Positions 1 to 6,283 of a stretch of DNA of 13,398 nt are shown here, piece by piece; position 1 is the stretch's first letter; the number at the start of each line of letters is the position of its first letter. The notes beneath the pieces are model-generated. The model did no database searches, was not told the DNA's origin, and was given only the letters and a program-made list of their open reading frames with translations. A program made the position numbers and the translations under genes. The DNA is from Candidatus Saccharibacteria bacterium CG_4_10_14_0_2_um_filter_52_9 (GTDB lineage: Bacteria > Patescibacteriota > Saccharimonadia > Saccharimonadales > UBA4665): positions 1 through 13,398 of the forward strand of contig PFOA01000082.1 of NCBI GenBank assembly GCA_002792275.1, in the 5' to 3' direction.

Positions 1-840
1 GACCAGATCAGCACCAACACCTCAAAGGTGATTACCGGCGCCGATCGCGGCAAATTACTGCCCACCGGCATCGCCGATGTAGTCACTGACTTCCTGGTCA
101 AATACTTCCCGAACATCGTGGACTACGATTTTACCGCCAAGGTAGAAGAAGAGTTCGACGAAATTGCCACCGGCAAACTCAAATGGCAGGCCATGATCGG
201 CGATTTTTATAAGGATTTTCATCCCCAGGTTGAAAAATCCGAAGATATTCCGCGCAGTGAAGTGTCGCAGGCCAAGGAACTGGGCAAAGATCCCAAGTCG
301 GGCGAGATGATTTACTCGCGCTTTGGCCGCTACGGACCGATGTTACTCAAGGGCGACACCGAAGACGAGTCCAAAAAACCCACCTTTGCGCCACTGCCAA
401 AGGGCACTACCATCGACACCGTAACCTTGGAACAGGCTTTGGAGATGTTCAAACTGCCGCGCAGTGTTGGTACCACCGCCGACGGCCAGGAAATTAAGGC
501 CAACATCGGCCGCTTTGGCCCCTATATCCAGGTTGATAAGACCTATGTATCAATCAAGCCGCTTGATCCTCAGACTATAACAGAGGCCGAAGCCCGCACA
601 TTGTACGAGGAAAAGCTGGTCAAAGACGCCGCCAAGCACATCAACGAGTTCAAGAGTGGCATTAAGATACTGAACGGCCCTTACGGCCCCTATATTACCG
701 ATGGCAAAAAGAACGCCCGCATCGCCAAAGACGTCGATCCGGCCAGCATAACAGAGGCCGAAGCCAAAAAACTGTTAGCAGCTGCACCCGCCAAGAAAAA
801 GGGCGGTTTCCGGCGCGGCAAGCGCACTACCAAAACATAG
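1..840 (+). CDS. topA: DNA topoisomerase I, C-terminal part (5' end outside window)
   Basis: The reading frame is open from base 1, so this is the last 279 residues of a longer gene. TopA relaxes negatively supercoiled DNA through a tyrosyl-DNA intermediate. The active-site tyrosine and Toprim domain lie upstream and cannot be checked. Near the start, the stretch around LLPTGIADVV, KYFPNIVDYDFTA and EEFDEIATGKLKW matches the end of the type IA catalytic core. Next come about three C-terminal repeats with aromatic-glycine signatures (RFGRYGP near residue 108, GRFGPYIQ near 171, GPYGPYITDGKKNARI near 230), as in Toprim_C_rpt repeats of many bacterial TopA proteins. The tail is rich in Lys and Arg, suited to nonspecific DNA contact. 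No convincing intrinsic terminator follows, only an AT-rich ATTGT-GCT-ACAAT hairpin at 860-872. The GTG at 28 is an internal valine codon, not a start. Family call is firm. Confidence 0.93.
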   Translation, partial: DQISTNTSKVITGADRGKLLPTGIADVVTDFLVKYFPNIVDYDFTAKVEEEFDEIATGKLKWQAMIGDFYKDFHPQVEKSEDIPRSEVSQAKELGKDPKSGEMIYSRFGRYGPMLLKGDTEDESKKPTFAPLPKGTTIDTVTLEQALEMFKLPRSVGTTADGQEIKANIGRFGPYIQVDKTYVSIKPLDPQTITEAEARTLYEEKLVKDAAKHINEFKSGIKILNGPYGPYITDGKKNARIAKDVDPASITEAEAKKLLAAAPAKKKGGFRRGKRTTKT

Positions 841-891
841 ACTACGCATAGCTGTCATCATTGTGCTACAATAATAAAAGACCAAAAACAG

Positions 892-920
892 TTGACTTTT
901 AAAAATATTAGTTTTATAAT
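892..920 (+). promoter_or_regulatory. sigma70-type promoter for the HTH regulator operon
   Basis: TTGACT (892-897) is separated by exactly 17 bp from a perfect TATAAT (915-920). The predicted transcript start is near 927, giving a leader of about 32 nt. AGGAAGAG at 942-949 is a plausible ribosome binding site, 9 nt before the ATG at 959. This is the most canonical promoter in the window and implies that 959-2458 is transcribed separately from topA. Confidence 0.8.
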
Positions 921-958
921 AACGGTAACGTTATGAGTTACAGGAAGAGATAAGACAT

Positions 959-1999
959 ATGCCCCAGGCACCGACAGCCACCATACTACAGACCGAACAA
1001 CTGGTTACCGATGTGCTCGCTACCATCGACCGTGAGCGCGAGCGCGAAATCGTTGGCCGCCGCTTTGGCTTATTCGACCGCAAAGAAACTCTGGAGCAGA
1101 TCGGTGAAATGCTAGGCATTACCCGTGAGCGCGTCCGCCAGCTCGAAAAATCCGTCGTAACTAAACTACGCCAAACGGCCGAGCAGGGGAGCCTACCCCA
1201 TATTGCCGACTTTCAGACCCGCGTGCTAGAACTACTCAACGACACCGGTGAGGCCGCCCGCGTCAGCGACCTGGCAGACAAACTGAGCAACGAAGCCAGC
1301 CGCGAAGAGCAGGCCAGGACTGCCTTCCTGAGTCAGCTGTCACCCGACCTGTCGGTTGTACAAGAAGACGACAATTTTTATAACAGCGTCGGCATTAAAG
1401 CCGTTCACGACGAAAAGGCTCTGAAAGCCCGCGTCGCCAAGCTGATTGAAACCATCAAAGAGATCGGCGAACCCAAGTCAATCGAAGACATTGCCAAAGC
1501 GGTCGGCATCGATAATTCCAAGACTGCCGCCGCTCTGGCCAGCACCTCCAAGCAGTTGGCAACCCTCAACGGCCGCTGGGGCCTGGTAAAATGGCCGATG
1601 GTTAACCCCAAGAACATCCGCGACAAAATCTACGTCATCCTCAAAGAACACGGCAAGCACATGCACTTCAACCAAATTGCCTCTGCCATCAAAGACAGCG
1701 ACTTTAAGCGCAAAGACGTTACGACGCAGGCCATCCATAATGAGCTGATCAAAGACAAGCGCTTTGTATTAATCGGCCGTGGCATCTACGCCCTCAAGGA
1801 ATGGGGCTACGAAAAGGGAACCGTCGCCGACATAATCACCGAAGTTCTGAAAGCAGCCAACGAACCACTGCACCGCGACGAAATCGTCAAGCGCGTCCTC
1901 AAGAGCCGCTTTGTCAAAGAAACTACCATCCTGCTCAACCTGCAGGGCAAACCGCAGTTCAAGCGTGTCGCTAAAGCCACCTACGCCCTGGCGGAGTAA
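959..1999 (+). CDS. Sigma region 4 / tandem winged-helix (HARE-like) DNA-binding protein
   Basis: This 346-residue protein starts with a sigma70 region-4-like helix-turn-helix (about 18-73): REREREIVGRRFGL, then TLEQIGEMLGITRERVRQLE, the usual -35 recognition module. No region 2 is present, so it is unlikely to be a complete sigma factor. The rest looks like four successive winged-helix units, at about 85-140, 155-212, 217-283 and 287-345. The third (IRDKIYVILKEHGKHMHFNQ ... GRGIYAL) resembles the HARE-HTH domain found in RNA polymerase delta (RpoE) of Firmicutes. The fourth ends in a matching KATYAL. Seen: the region 4 motif and the repeated pattern of a leading helix followed by a G/R-aromatic-A-L end. 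Inferred: a transcription factor that contacts promoters or polymerase. A consensus promoter and a good RBS precede it. The next gene starts 3 nt after its stop, so the two are probably translationally coupled. Confidence 0.82.
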   Translation: MPQAPTATILQTEQLVTDVLATIDREREREIVGRRFGLFDRKETLEQIGEMLGITRERVRQLEKSVVTKLRQTAEQGSLPHIADFQTRVLELLNDTGEAARVSDLADKLSNEASREEQARTAFLSQLSPDLSVVQEDDNFYNSVGIKAVHDEKALKARVAKLIETIKEIGEPKSIEDIAKAVGIDNSKTAAALASTSKQLATLNGRWGLVKWPMVNPKNIRDKIYVILKEHGKHMHFNQIASAIKDSDFKRKDVTTQAIHNELIKDKRFVLIGRGIYALKEWGYEKGTVADIITEVLKAANEPLHRDEIVKRVLKSRFVKETTILLNLQGKPQFKRVAKATYALAE

Positions 2000-2002
2000 G
2001 TC

Positions 2003-2458
2003 ATGCACCTCGTCAGTCCGGGCGAAGCGATTTCCAAGGATCTCACCGAGCTGCTGCTTGAAAAAGGCGTACCCAAGAGTGACTACCTGGAGATTGCGAC
2101 TTTTGATTCCGAACTGGGCAATGTTGTATTAACCGACCATTGGAACTCCGACCATAAACATTACGACGCTGCTCGTTACACCCCGCAACCAAACAACAGG
2201 CGTTTTTATGAAGACGGCTACACGCCCATATTGGGAATCACAATCAACGAAGAAGATATTTCAGGCTCATACATATTTGTTTTTAGGCCCTCCGATATCA
2301 GCCTGTCCGGTATCGGGCGTGTAATTATCGCCAGAGACCTCCCCGAAGAACTGCTGGACAGCGAGCGCATCATTGTAACTCACGACGAACTGCCGGTGAA
2401 GGATCCCAACGCCGACCCGGTTGTTGCCCAGGCGCTCCAGATTTTGCTTGCTGCATAA
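2003..2458 (+). CDS. Hypothetical protein coupled to the HTH regulator
   Basis: This 151-residue protein is not recognised. It is predicted soluble, with no signal peptide or membrane span, and is acidic with many Asp and Glu residues. The middle (residues about 25-110) alternates short beta-like hydrophobic stretches with polar turns, including GYTPILGITI and GSYIFVFRPSDI, which suggests a small beta-rich fold. The start is supported by GGAG at 1993-1996, 6 nt before the ATG and inside the end of the preceding gene, which leaves only 3 nt between the two. That spacing implies co-translation with the winged-helix regulator, so it could be a partner or modulator of that protein. This is inference from position alone. 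Confidence 0.72.
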   Translation: MHLVSPGEAISKDLTELLLEKGVPKSDYLEIATFDSELGNVVLTDHWNSDHKHYDAARYTPQPNNRRFYEDGYTPILGITINEEDISGSYIFVFRPSDISLSGIGRVIIARDLPEELLDSERIIVTHDELPVKDPNADPVVAQALQILLAA

Positions 2459-2644
2459 AACATACAAAATACGAACATAGTATGGCTCGGTAGCAGGTCA
2501 CAGTAGAACAGTGACTATGATCAATCGGGTGCTGAGGACGGGCAGAGCGCTGGGTTTGCCAAAAAAATTATTAAGCACGCCGGGCGGGCAGAAAAATCGG
2601 GGGACCGAACCGGCAGTGCAGACCCCAACGCGACCATAGACATG

Positions 2645-2672
2645 ACGTCGCACAATGTATATTTTGCGACTC
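2645..2672. other. dif: dif-like XerC/XerD recombination site (candidate)
   Basis: Read on the plus strand, 11 bp (ACGTCGCACAA), a 6-bp centre (TGTATA, 2656-2661) and 11 bp (TTTTGCGACTC) reproduce the dif layout. The arms form a dyad: GTCGCA at 2647-2652 and TGCGAC at 2665-2670 are exact inverted copies. By hand comparison with the E. coli dif sequence from memory, 17 of 28 positions agree, including the whole centre. By rough binomial estimate about one match of this quality is expected by chance in a window this size. The support therefore comes mainly from its place between convergent gene blocks, as expected near a replication terminus. It could instead be a protein-binding dyad. Confidence 0.3.
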
Positions 2673-2737
2673 AAATATTTGGTTAATAGATGACTATGGT
2701 TACCCCTGCTGTAGGGGAGTATTTTAATGTTAGCGTC

Positions 2738-2855
2738 GTGTTGCCGGGTATTTTGCTTAAGCTAGCCTGCACGCTGTTGCTCTGCGCTCTATATGGCCTT
2801 ACGGCCCTCGGCACACCCGGAAGACCCTCTAGCGTTGGAATGTGATTTACAACAC
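2738..2855 (-). ncRNA. Candidate structured RNA of unknown family
   Basis: On the minus strand GUGUUG (2855-2850) pairs with CAACAC (2743-2738). Directly inside on the 3' side, CCGGGUGU (2820-2813) pairs with AUACCCGG (2751-2744), an 8-bp helix with one G-U pair. Within it, GGCC-GUAA-GGCC (2806-2795) is a hairpin with a GNRA tetraloop, and a GCGC/GUGC hairpin follows. CCCCU-ACAGC-AGGGG (2717-2703) is a further hairpin beyond it. The minus strand is favoured because the wobble pair becomes an A-C mismatch and the GNRA loop is lost on the plus strand. No promoter is obvious and no known RNA family is recognised. It could also be readthrough structure downstream of ftsQ. Confidence 0.3.
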
Positions 2856-2861
2856 TATTTG

Positions 2862-2901
2862 ACTTTTCCACAGTTGTGTCGTGAAACTATTACTTTTCCA
2901 C
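2862..2901 (+). repeat. Direct repeats of ACTTTTCCAC (DnaA-box-like)
   Basis: The 10-mer ACTTTTCCAC occurs at 2862-2871 and 2892-2901, exactly 30 bp apart, and once more at 11374-11383 just upstream of the mraZ promoter. All three are intergenic and on the plus strand. The first and third continue to TTTTCCACA, one base from the DnaA consensus TTATCCACA; the middle one reads TTTTCCACG. A given 10-mer is expected about 0.03 times in this window counting both strands. DnaA binding is a possibility, not shown. Confidence 0.45.
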
Positions 2902-3020
2902 GTATTGGTCACAATTTTTTTTCTTCCCTGCCTTGCCTGATATATTTACCAAAACTTGACTTTTGCCCTGCTCGATATGTTTGTATAGTTTTTTCGCCGA
3001 GACGGATAGTTATTGAATAC

Positions 3021-3043
3021 CAAACAAAACCCGAACTAGCGGG
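3021..3043 (-). terminator. Weak intrinsic terminator after ftsQ
   Basis: On the minus strand, 17 nt after the ftsQ stop, CCCG (3043-3040), a 6-nt loop and CGGG (3033-3030) form a short GC stem followed by TTTTGTTT. The stem is only 4 bp, so the terminator is weak, but its place at the end of the cluster fits. Confidence 0.42.
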
Positions 3044-3059
3044 GCAGAAGAATAGGGGT

Positions 3060-3878
3060 CTATTGGTAATACGCCCGGCCGCTGATCCGGACGTCTATAT
3101 ACTTGGCCGGCGTGGCGTTCTGTTTGCGTAGTTCATTTAGGGTTGCCAGTAGGGCCCCTGCTTGCTTACGGGCATCATTGGCCTGAAGATTAAACTTAAC
3201 GATATAGGGCTGCCCTGCCAGCTGGACATCAAGTTCACTAGCCGAAGCCGGTAGTGTCATGGAGGCGATAGTCAATTGTTTGGCAGCCAGTTGGGCGGTT
3301 ATCTCTTGTACAAAGCCCACATTGGCAGCCGTTAAGGCCTGCTTATTAAGCTTTAGCGGCAGGCCACTTTGATCTGTTAGCGATGGCAGCTGCGGTTGAC
3401 CCAATGAGACCACATCAGCCCCTTTAAGCAGGACCTTGCCGGAAGTTGCGACAATGTAGGCACCGCTGGCATTAACCAGTACCAGTGCCGGCTGAGCCGG
3501 CTGTACGTAGATTAGCGGCCGATGGGCCAACAGCGGAATCGTAACGCTAACATCTGATAGTTCAGGAAACTGTTCCATTAGACGCTGGCTGACGCTGGCG
3601 GTATTGATAGTAATCTTATTACGGTTCCATACGGATCCGGCCAGTAGTTTGTTGGCAGCAGTCTCATAGACGTCACTAGTGCGGAGTAAGGCGCTCTTGT
3701 CACTGGTGAGCGGCAATACCTTGGCGTTACTGGATAAGCTCAAGATGTTTACCGCCGACGCCAGAGCGGCTACCAGTAATACCAGCAAGCCAAAGCGCTG
3801 CAACCAGTAGTGCCCGGTGTTGAGGGTGGCGTCTTTGAGGGCGTCTCTTTGCAATTGAGCCTGCGTGCGCCGGTTCAT
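3060..3878 (-). CDS. ftsQ: Cell division protein FtsQ/DivIB
   Basis: This 272-residue bitopic protein has a basic cytoplasmic N-terminus (1-27), one membrane span at about 28-49 (FGLLVLLVAALASAVNIL) and an extracytoplasmic region. The part at about 52-125 fits a POTRA domain, and the remainder fits the FtsQ beta domain. The C-terminal KYIDVRISGRAYYQ is the typical FtsQ/DivIB end, where an Asp-x-Arg strand precedes the terminal aromatic residues. FtsQ holds FtsL and its partner at the septum and links them to FtsW-FtsI activation. The ATG overlaps the murG stop by 4 nt (ATGA), so translation is coupled. No strong Shine-Dalgarno sequence is visible. It is the last gene of the cluster; ftsA and ftsZ, which often follow ftsQ, are absent. 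Confidence 0.85.
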   Translation of the reverse strand: MNRRTQAQLQRDALKDATLNTGHYWLQRFGLLVLLVAALASAVNILSLSSNAKVLPLTSDKSALLRTSDVYETAANKLLAGSVWNRNKITINTASVSQRLMEQFPELSDVSVTIPLLAHRPLIYVQPAQPALVLVNASGAYIVATSGKVLLKGADVVSLGQPQLPSLTDQSGLPLKLNKQALTAANVGFVQEITAQLAAKQLTIASMTLPASASELDVQLAGQPYIVKFNLQANDARKQAGALLATLNELRKQNATPAKYIDVRISGRAYYQ

Positions 3879-5038
3879 TTGGCGAGCTCGGTAATTATTT
3901 TTGCCAGTTCGACGCTGGCACCGGGCTTGGCAAAGCCGGCCAGATTGGCCGCCAGCTGACGGCGTTGCTTGTCATCCCTTAACAGATCACTAACCTGTCG
4001 CGCCAAACGGTGCGGATCGGCCGTCAGGTCGGGTTCTGTCAAAATTACAGCAGCCCGCTTAGCCGCCAGATACTCGGCATTTTTTAGCTGGTGGCCCCCT
4101 GCCAGGAACGGGCTGGGCACCACTATACAGGCCTTGCCCTGTAGGGCGAATTCCGCCAGATTTGTCGCCCCTGCCCTGGTAATTACAATGTCGGCCGCGC
4201 CGCTGTAACGATAAACATCGTCGATGAAGCCCTCTACTTGCAGTCTCCCCTGCTCTGCCGGTGATAATTTTTTGGCATAAAGATCATTCAACTCTGATTC
4301 GTTGGCTCGGCCGGCGCCATGAATTACTCTCAGATCGGGAAATTCGCTTAACAGATGAGGAACGGCCTCGGACACGGCCTGATTAACCCGCTGGGCGCCC
4401 AGACCGCCACCGATGATAAACAACACCTTACTCTTCCCTGGCAAACCGAGTTCCTGACGGTAGCGGCGCCGCAGAGCCTCAGTTACCGGCACAAAGTCGG
4501 CCTTGAGCGGAATACCGGTCATGACCGTCTTATTCGAGGGGTAGCGATAAGTTTCAGGCGGTAAGGCCACGGCGTGGTAAGCGGCCCAGCGGGCGATAAT
4601 CCGGTTAGCCAGGCCGGGTATGGCATCGGAGTCATGCGTCACATACGGAATATGCAACTGGGCGGCAGACAGCCCCACCGGCACGCCCACAAAGCCGCCC
4701 TTTATAAAGATGACGTCCGGCTGTAGGCGTCGCAGCAACTTGCGGCTTTGGAAAATACCGATCAAGACATAGAAAAAGTCGCGAATATTCTTGAGCGTCG
4801 ACGGAACGTCGAGCAGCTGCCTCAGACCTTCGCCGTGGTAGCGCCGGAACTTGCCGGCCCGAACCGTGAAAGCTTGATCAATGTTGGGGTCGTGGGCGGC
4901 GATATCGCCCAGTTTGTCGCCCTTTTGGCCGATATATACCAGCTGTGCCTTGGGGTAACGGCGTTTGATCTCCTCGGCTACTGCCAATAGCGGCGTGATG
5001 TGACCGCCCGAACCGGCACCGGTTAGTACAATTTTCAA
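3875..5038 (-). CDS. murG: UDP-GlcNAc:undecaprenyl-PP-MurNAc-pentapeptide GlcNAc transferase MurG
   Basis: MurG converts lipid I to lipid II on the inner membrane face. The 387 residues show the GT28 layout: G-loop GAGSGGH (7-13), KGGFVGVP (113-120), a third loop GGGLGAQ (210-216), and the donor site RAGATNLAE (288-296) followed by HQLKNA (316-321). The usual HEQN motif reads HDSD here (135-138), so Glu-Gln-Asn are replaced while the His is kept. The start is a TTG (5038-5036) overlapping the ftsW stop as TTGA. It is chosen because a full GGAGG lies 8 nt upstream and MKIVLTGAGSGGH aligns with family N-termini. No closer ATG fits. The overlap with ftsW, and the overlap of the murG stop with ftsQ, tie three genes into one translational unit. 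Confidence 0.95.
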   Translation of the reverse strand: MKIVLTGAGSGGHITPLLAVAEEIKRRYPKAQLVYIGQKGDKLGDIAAHDPNIDQAFTVRAGKFRRYHGEGLRQLLDVPSTLKNIRDFFYVLIGIFQSRKLLRRLQPDVIFIKGGFVGVPVGLSAAQLHIPYVTHDSDAIPGLANRIIARWAAYHAVALPPETYRYPSNKTVMTGIPLKADFVPVTEALRRRYRQELGLPGKSKVLFIIGGGLGAQRVNQAVSEAVPHLLSEFPDLRVIHGAGRANESELNDLYAKKLSPAEQGRLQVEGFIDDVYRYSGAADIVITRAGATNLAEFALQGKACIVVPSPFLAGGHQLKNAEYLAAKRAAVILTEPDLTADPHRLARQVSDLLRDDKQRRQLAANLAGFAKPGASVELAKIITELAK

Positions 5039-6276
5039 TAGCTTGCCCTCCGCACGGTCGTGTTACGGAAATCGCGGCCGCTGGGCAGATCGTTGGCCGG
5101 GGTACGCGGTGCGCTCAGTGAGGCATATTGAGAGGCCTGAAAGGCCAAACCAACGGCGGCAGCAGCAAACACCACACTGGTGCCGCCATAGCTGATAAAC
5201 GGCAAGGTAATGCCCTTTAGCGGCAGTAGGCCGATCATGGCACCGACATTAATAAGCGTTTGAGTACTCAACCAGGCCAGCACACCCACTACCAGCAATC
5301 GGCTAAAATCATCCGGCAGACGCTCGGCAATATTTTTTAACCTGGTGAAAAAGGCCACGAACACCGCCAGCAGAATAACGCTGCCGATGAAGCCGAACTT
5401 CTCGGCATAAATGGCAAAAATCGAGTCGTTGGCCGCCTCCGGCAGATAACCGTAGGCCTGCACGCTGCTGCCCAGACCCAAACCAATAACTCCTCCCGAG
5501 CCGACGGCAATCATCGCCTGACAGGCCTGGTAGCCACTGCTCTGACAATGGGCTTCGGGATGCAAAAAGGCCTGTAAGCGATCCCGGCGATACGGTGTGG
5601 CCGATACGGCTAGCACCAGTCCGATCAGCACCACGCCGCTGATAGCCATGATCCGCCCCATCGGCAGTCCGGCCACAAAGGCCATTATGGCCACAATGGC
5701 CACCATGACGCCGGCCGAGCCGAGATCACTCTGAATGACTACAACTACTGCCGCGATAACAGCCAGGGCTATGAACAGCGGCTTGAGAGTCTGCTGGGTA
5801 CTGCTAATCGACCCGTCCTGAATCCGCCGGGCCAGAAAGCCGGCCAGCCAGATCAACACGGCAAATTTGACCAGCTCAACCGACTGGAACGACAGGCCGC
5901 CCAGCCGCACCCAGCGATGCGCCGGATAGGCCGGATCGACCGGTAGAATCAAGGCTAACAGCGTGGCGATGCCGGCCACGATCAGAATCGGCTTGTAGGC
6001 TTGGCGCCACCACTTGAGAGGAACCTGGGAGGTTACAACTAACGCCACCAGACTTAGACCAATCGCCAACAACTGCTTACCGACGTAGTAATTACCGCTA
6101 ACGTGGTGGGCGGCGGCCAACGCCGGACTGATAGCATAGACGACTATCAGGCCGATGGCCAGCAAGGCAGCGCACCAGATCAACAGCCAGTAGTCCGGCC
6201 GGTGTTTACGACCCAGCTGTAGCTGGGCACTGCGGAGTTCAGGGCGGCGGCGAGCCACCGTTTGCCTGGGCCGCAT
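5035..6276 (-). CDS. ftsW: SEDS peptidoglycan glycosyltransferase FtsW
   Basis: This 413-residue polytopic protein has about ten membrane spans between residues 28 and 385. SEDS signatures are present in order: AHRWVRLGGLSFQSVELVKF (119-138), QSDLGSAGV (182-190), a large extracytoplasmic loop (about 228-280) ending in PEAANDS, and PLKGITLPFISYGGTS (352-367). Asp284 of PEAANDS occupies the position of the catalytic Asp known in RodA/FtsW. FtsW polymerises lipid II at the septum together with the class B PBP FtsI, encoded two genes upstream. It starts 7 nt after mraY, with GGGGT at modest distance as a weak RBS, and overlaps murG by 4 nt. RodA is the alternative paralogue; location in the dcw cluster next to murG favours FtsW. 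Two cysteines (C244 and C252) sit in the large outer loop. Confidence 0.92.
   Translation of the reverse strand: MRPRQTVARRRPELRSAQLQLGRKHRPDYWLLIWCAALLAIGLIVVYAISPALAAAHHVSGNYYVGKQLLAIGLSLVALVVTSQVPLKWWRQAYKPILIVAGIATLLALILPVDPAYPAHRWVRLGGLSFQSVELVKFAVLIWLAGFLARRIQDGSISSTQQTLKPLFIALAVIAAVVVVIQSDLGSAGVMVAIVAIMAFVAGLPMGRIMAISGVVLIGLVLAVSATPYRRDRLQAFLHPEAHCQSSGYQACQAMIAVGSGGVIGLGLGSSVQAYGYLPEAANDSIFAIYAEKFGFIGSVILLAVFVAFFTRLKNIAERLPDDFSRLLVVGVLAWLSTQTLINVGAMIGLLPLKGITLPFISYGGTSVVFAAAAVGLAFQASQYASLSAPRTPANDLPSGRDFRNTTVRRASY
5047..5051 (-). promoter_or_regulatory. Consensus Shine-Dalgarno for the TTG start of murG
   Basis: GGAGG on the minus strand lies inside the end of ftsW, 8 nt before the TTG of murG. 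Most other genes of this cluster have no comparable site, so this one decides the murG start and may offset the weak start codon. Confidence 0.75.
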
Positions 6277-6283
6277 GGCCGTA

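Larger units (their letters stand above)
2459..3059. other. 601-bp gap between convergent gene blocks, no credible gene
   Basis: Short frames here have no recognisable protein, no RBS and conflicting strands, so I treat the gap as non-coding. It contains a GTCAC/GTGAC hairpin (2498-2515), a TCGG-GGGA-CCGA hairpin within a GCCGG/CCGGC pair (about 2579-2614), a dif-like dyad (2645-2672), a folded candidate RNA on the minus strand (2738-2855), two ACTTTTCCAC repeats (2862-2871 and 2892-2901), an AT-rich stretch (about 2911-2960) and a weak minus-strand terminator (3021-3043). I looked for RNase P RNA, tmRNA, SRP RNA and tRNA signatures on both strands and found none. Confidence 0.7.

Noticed and set aside
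2459..2900. RNase P RNA, tmRNA, SRP RNA or a tRNA-like element
   Set aside because: The conserved RNase P core, the tmRNA T-arm with CCA and tag frame, and the SRP GGAAGC loop were looked for on both strands and not found. A TTCGGTC sequence on the minus strand near 2605 lacks a pairing T-stem.
2459..3059. Replication origin, suggested by TTTTCCACA motifs and an AT-rich stretch
   Set aside because: Only two or three box-like sites, no dnaA or dnaN nearby, and the genes converge on the gap instead of diverging from it. Base skew by eye is ambiguous.
2683..3131. Short open frames on both strands in the convergent gap
   Set aside because: They overlap each other and the ftsQ end, lack ribosome binding sites and recognisable motifs, and use non-ATG or poorly placed starts.
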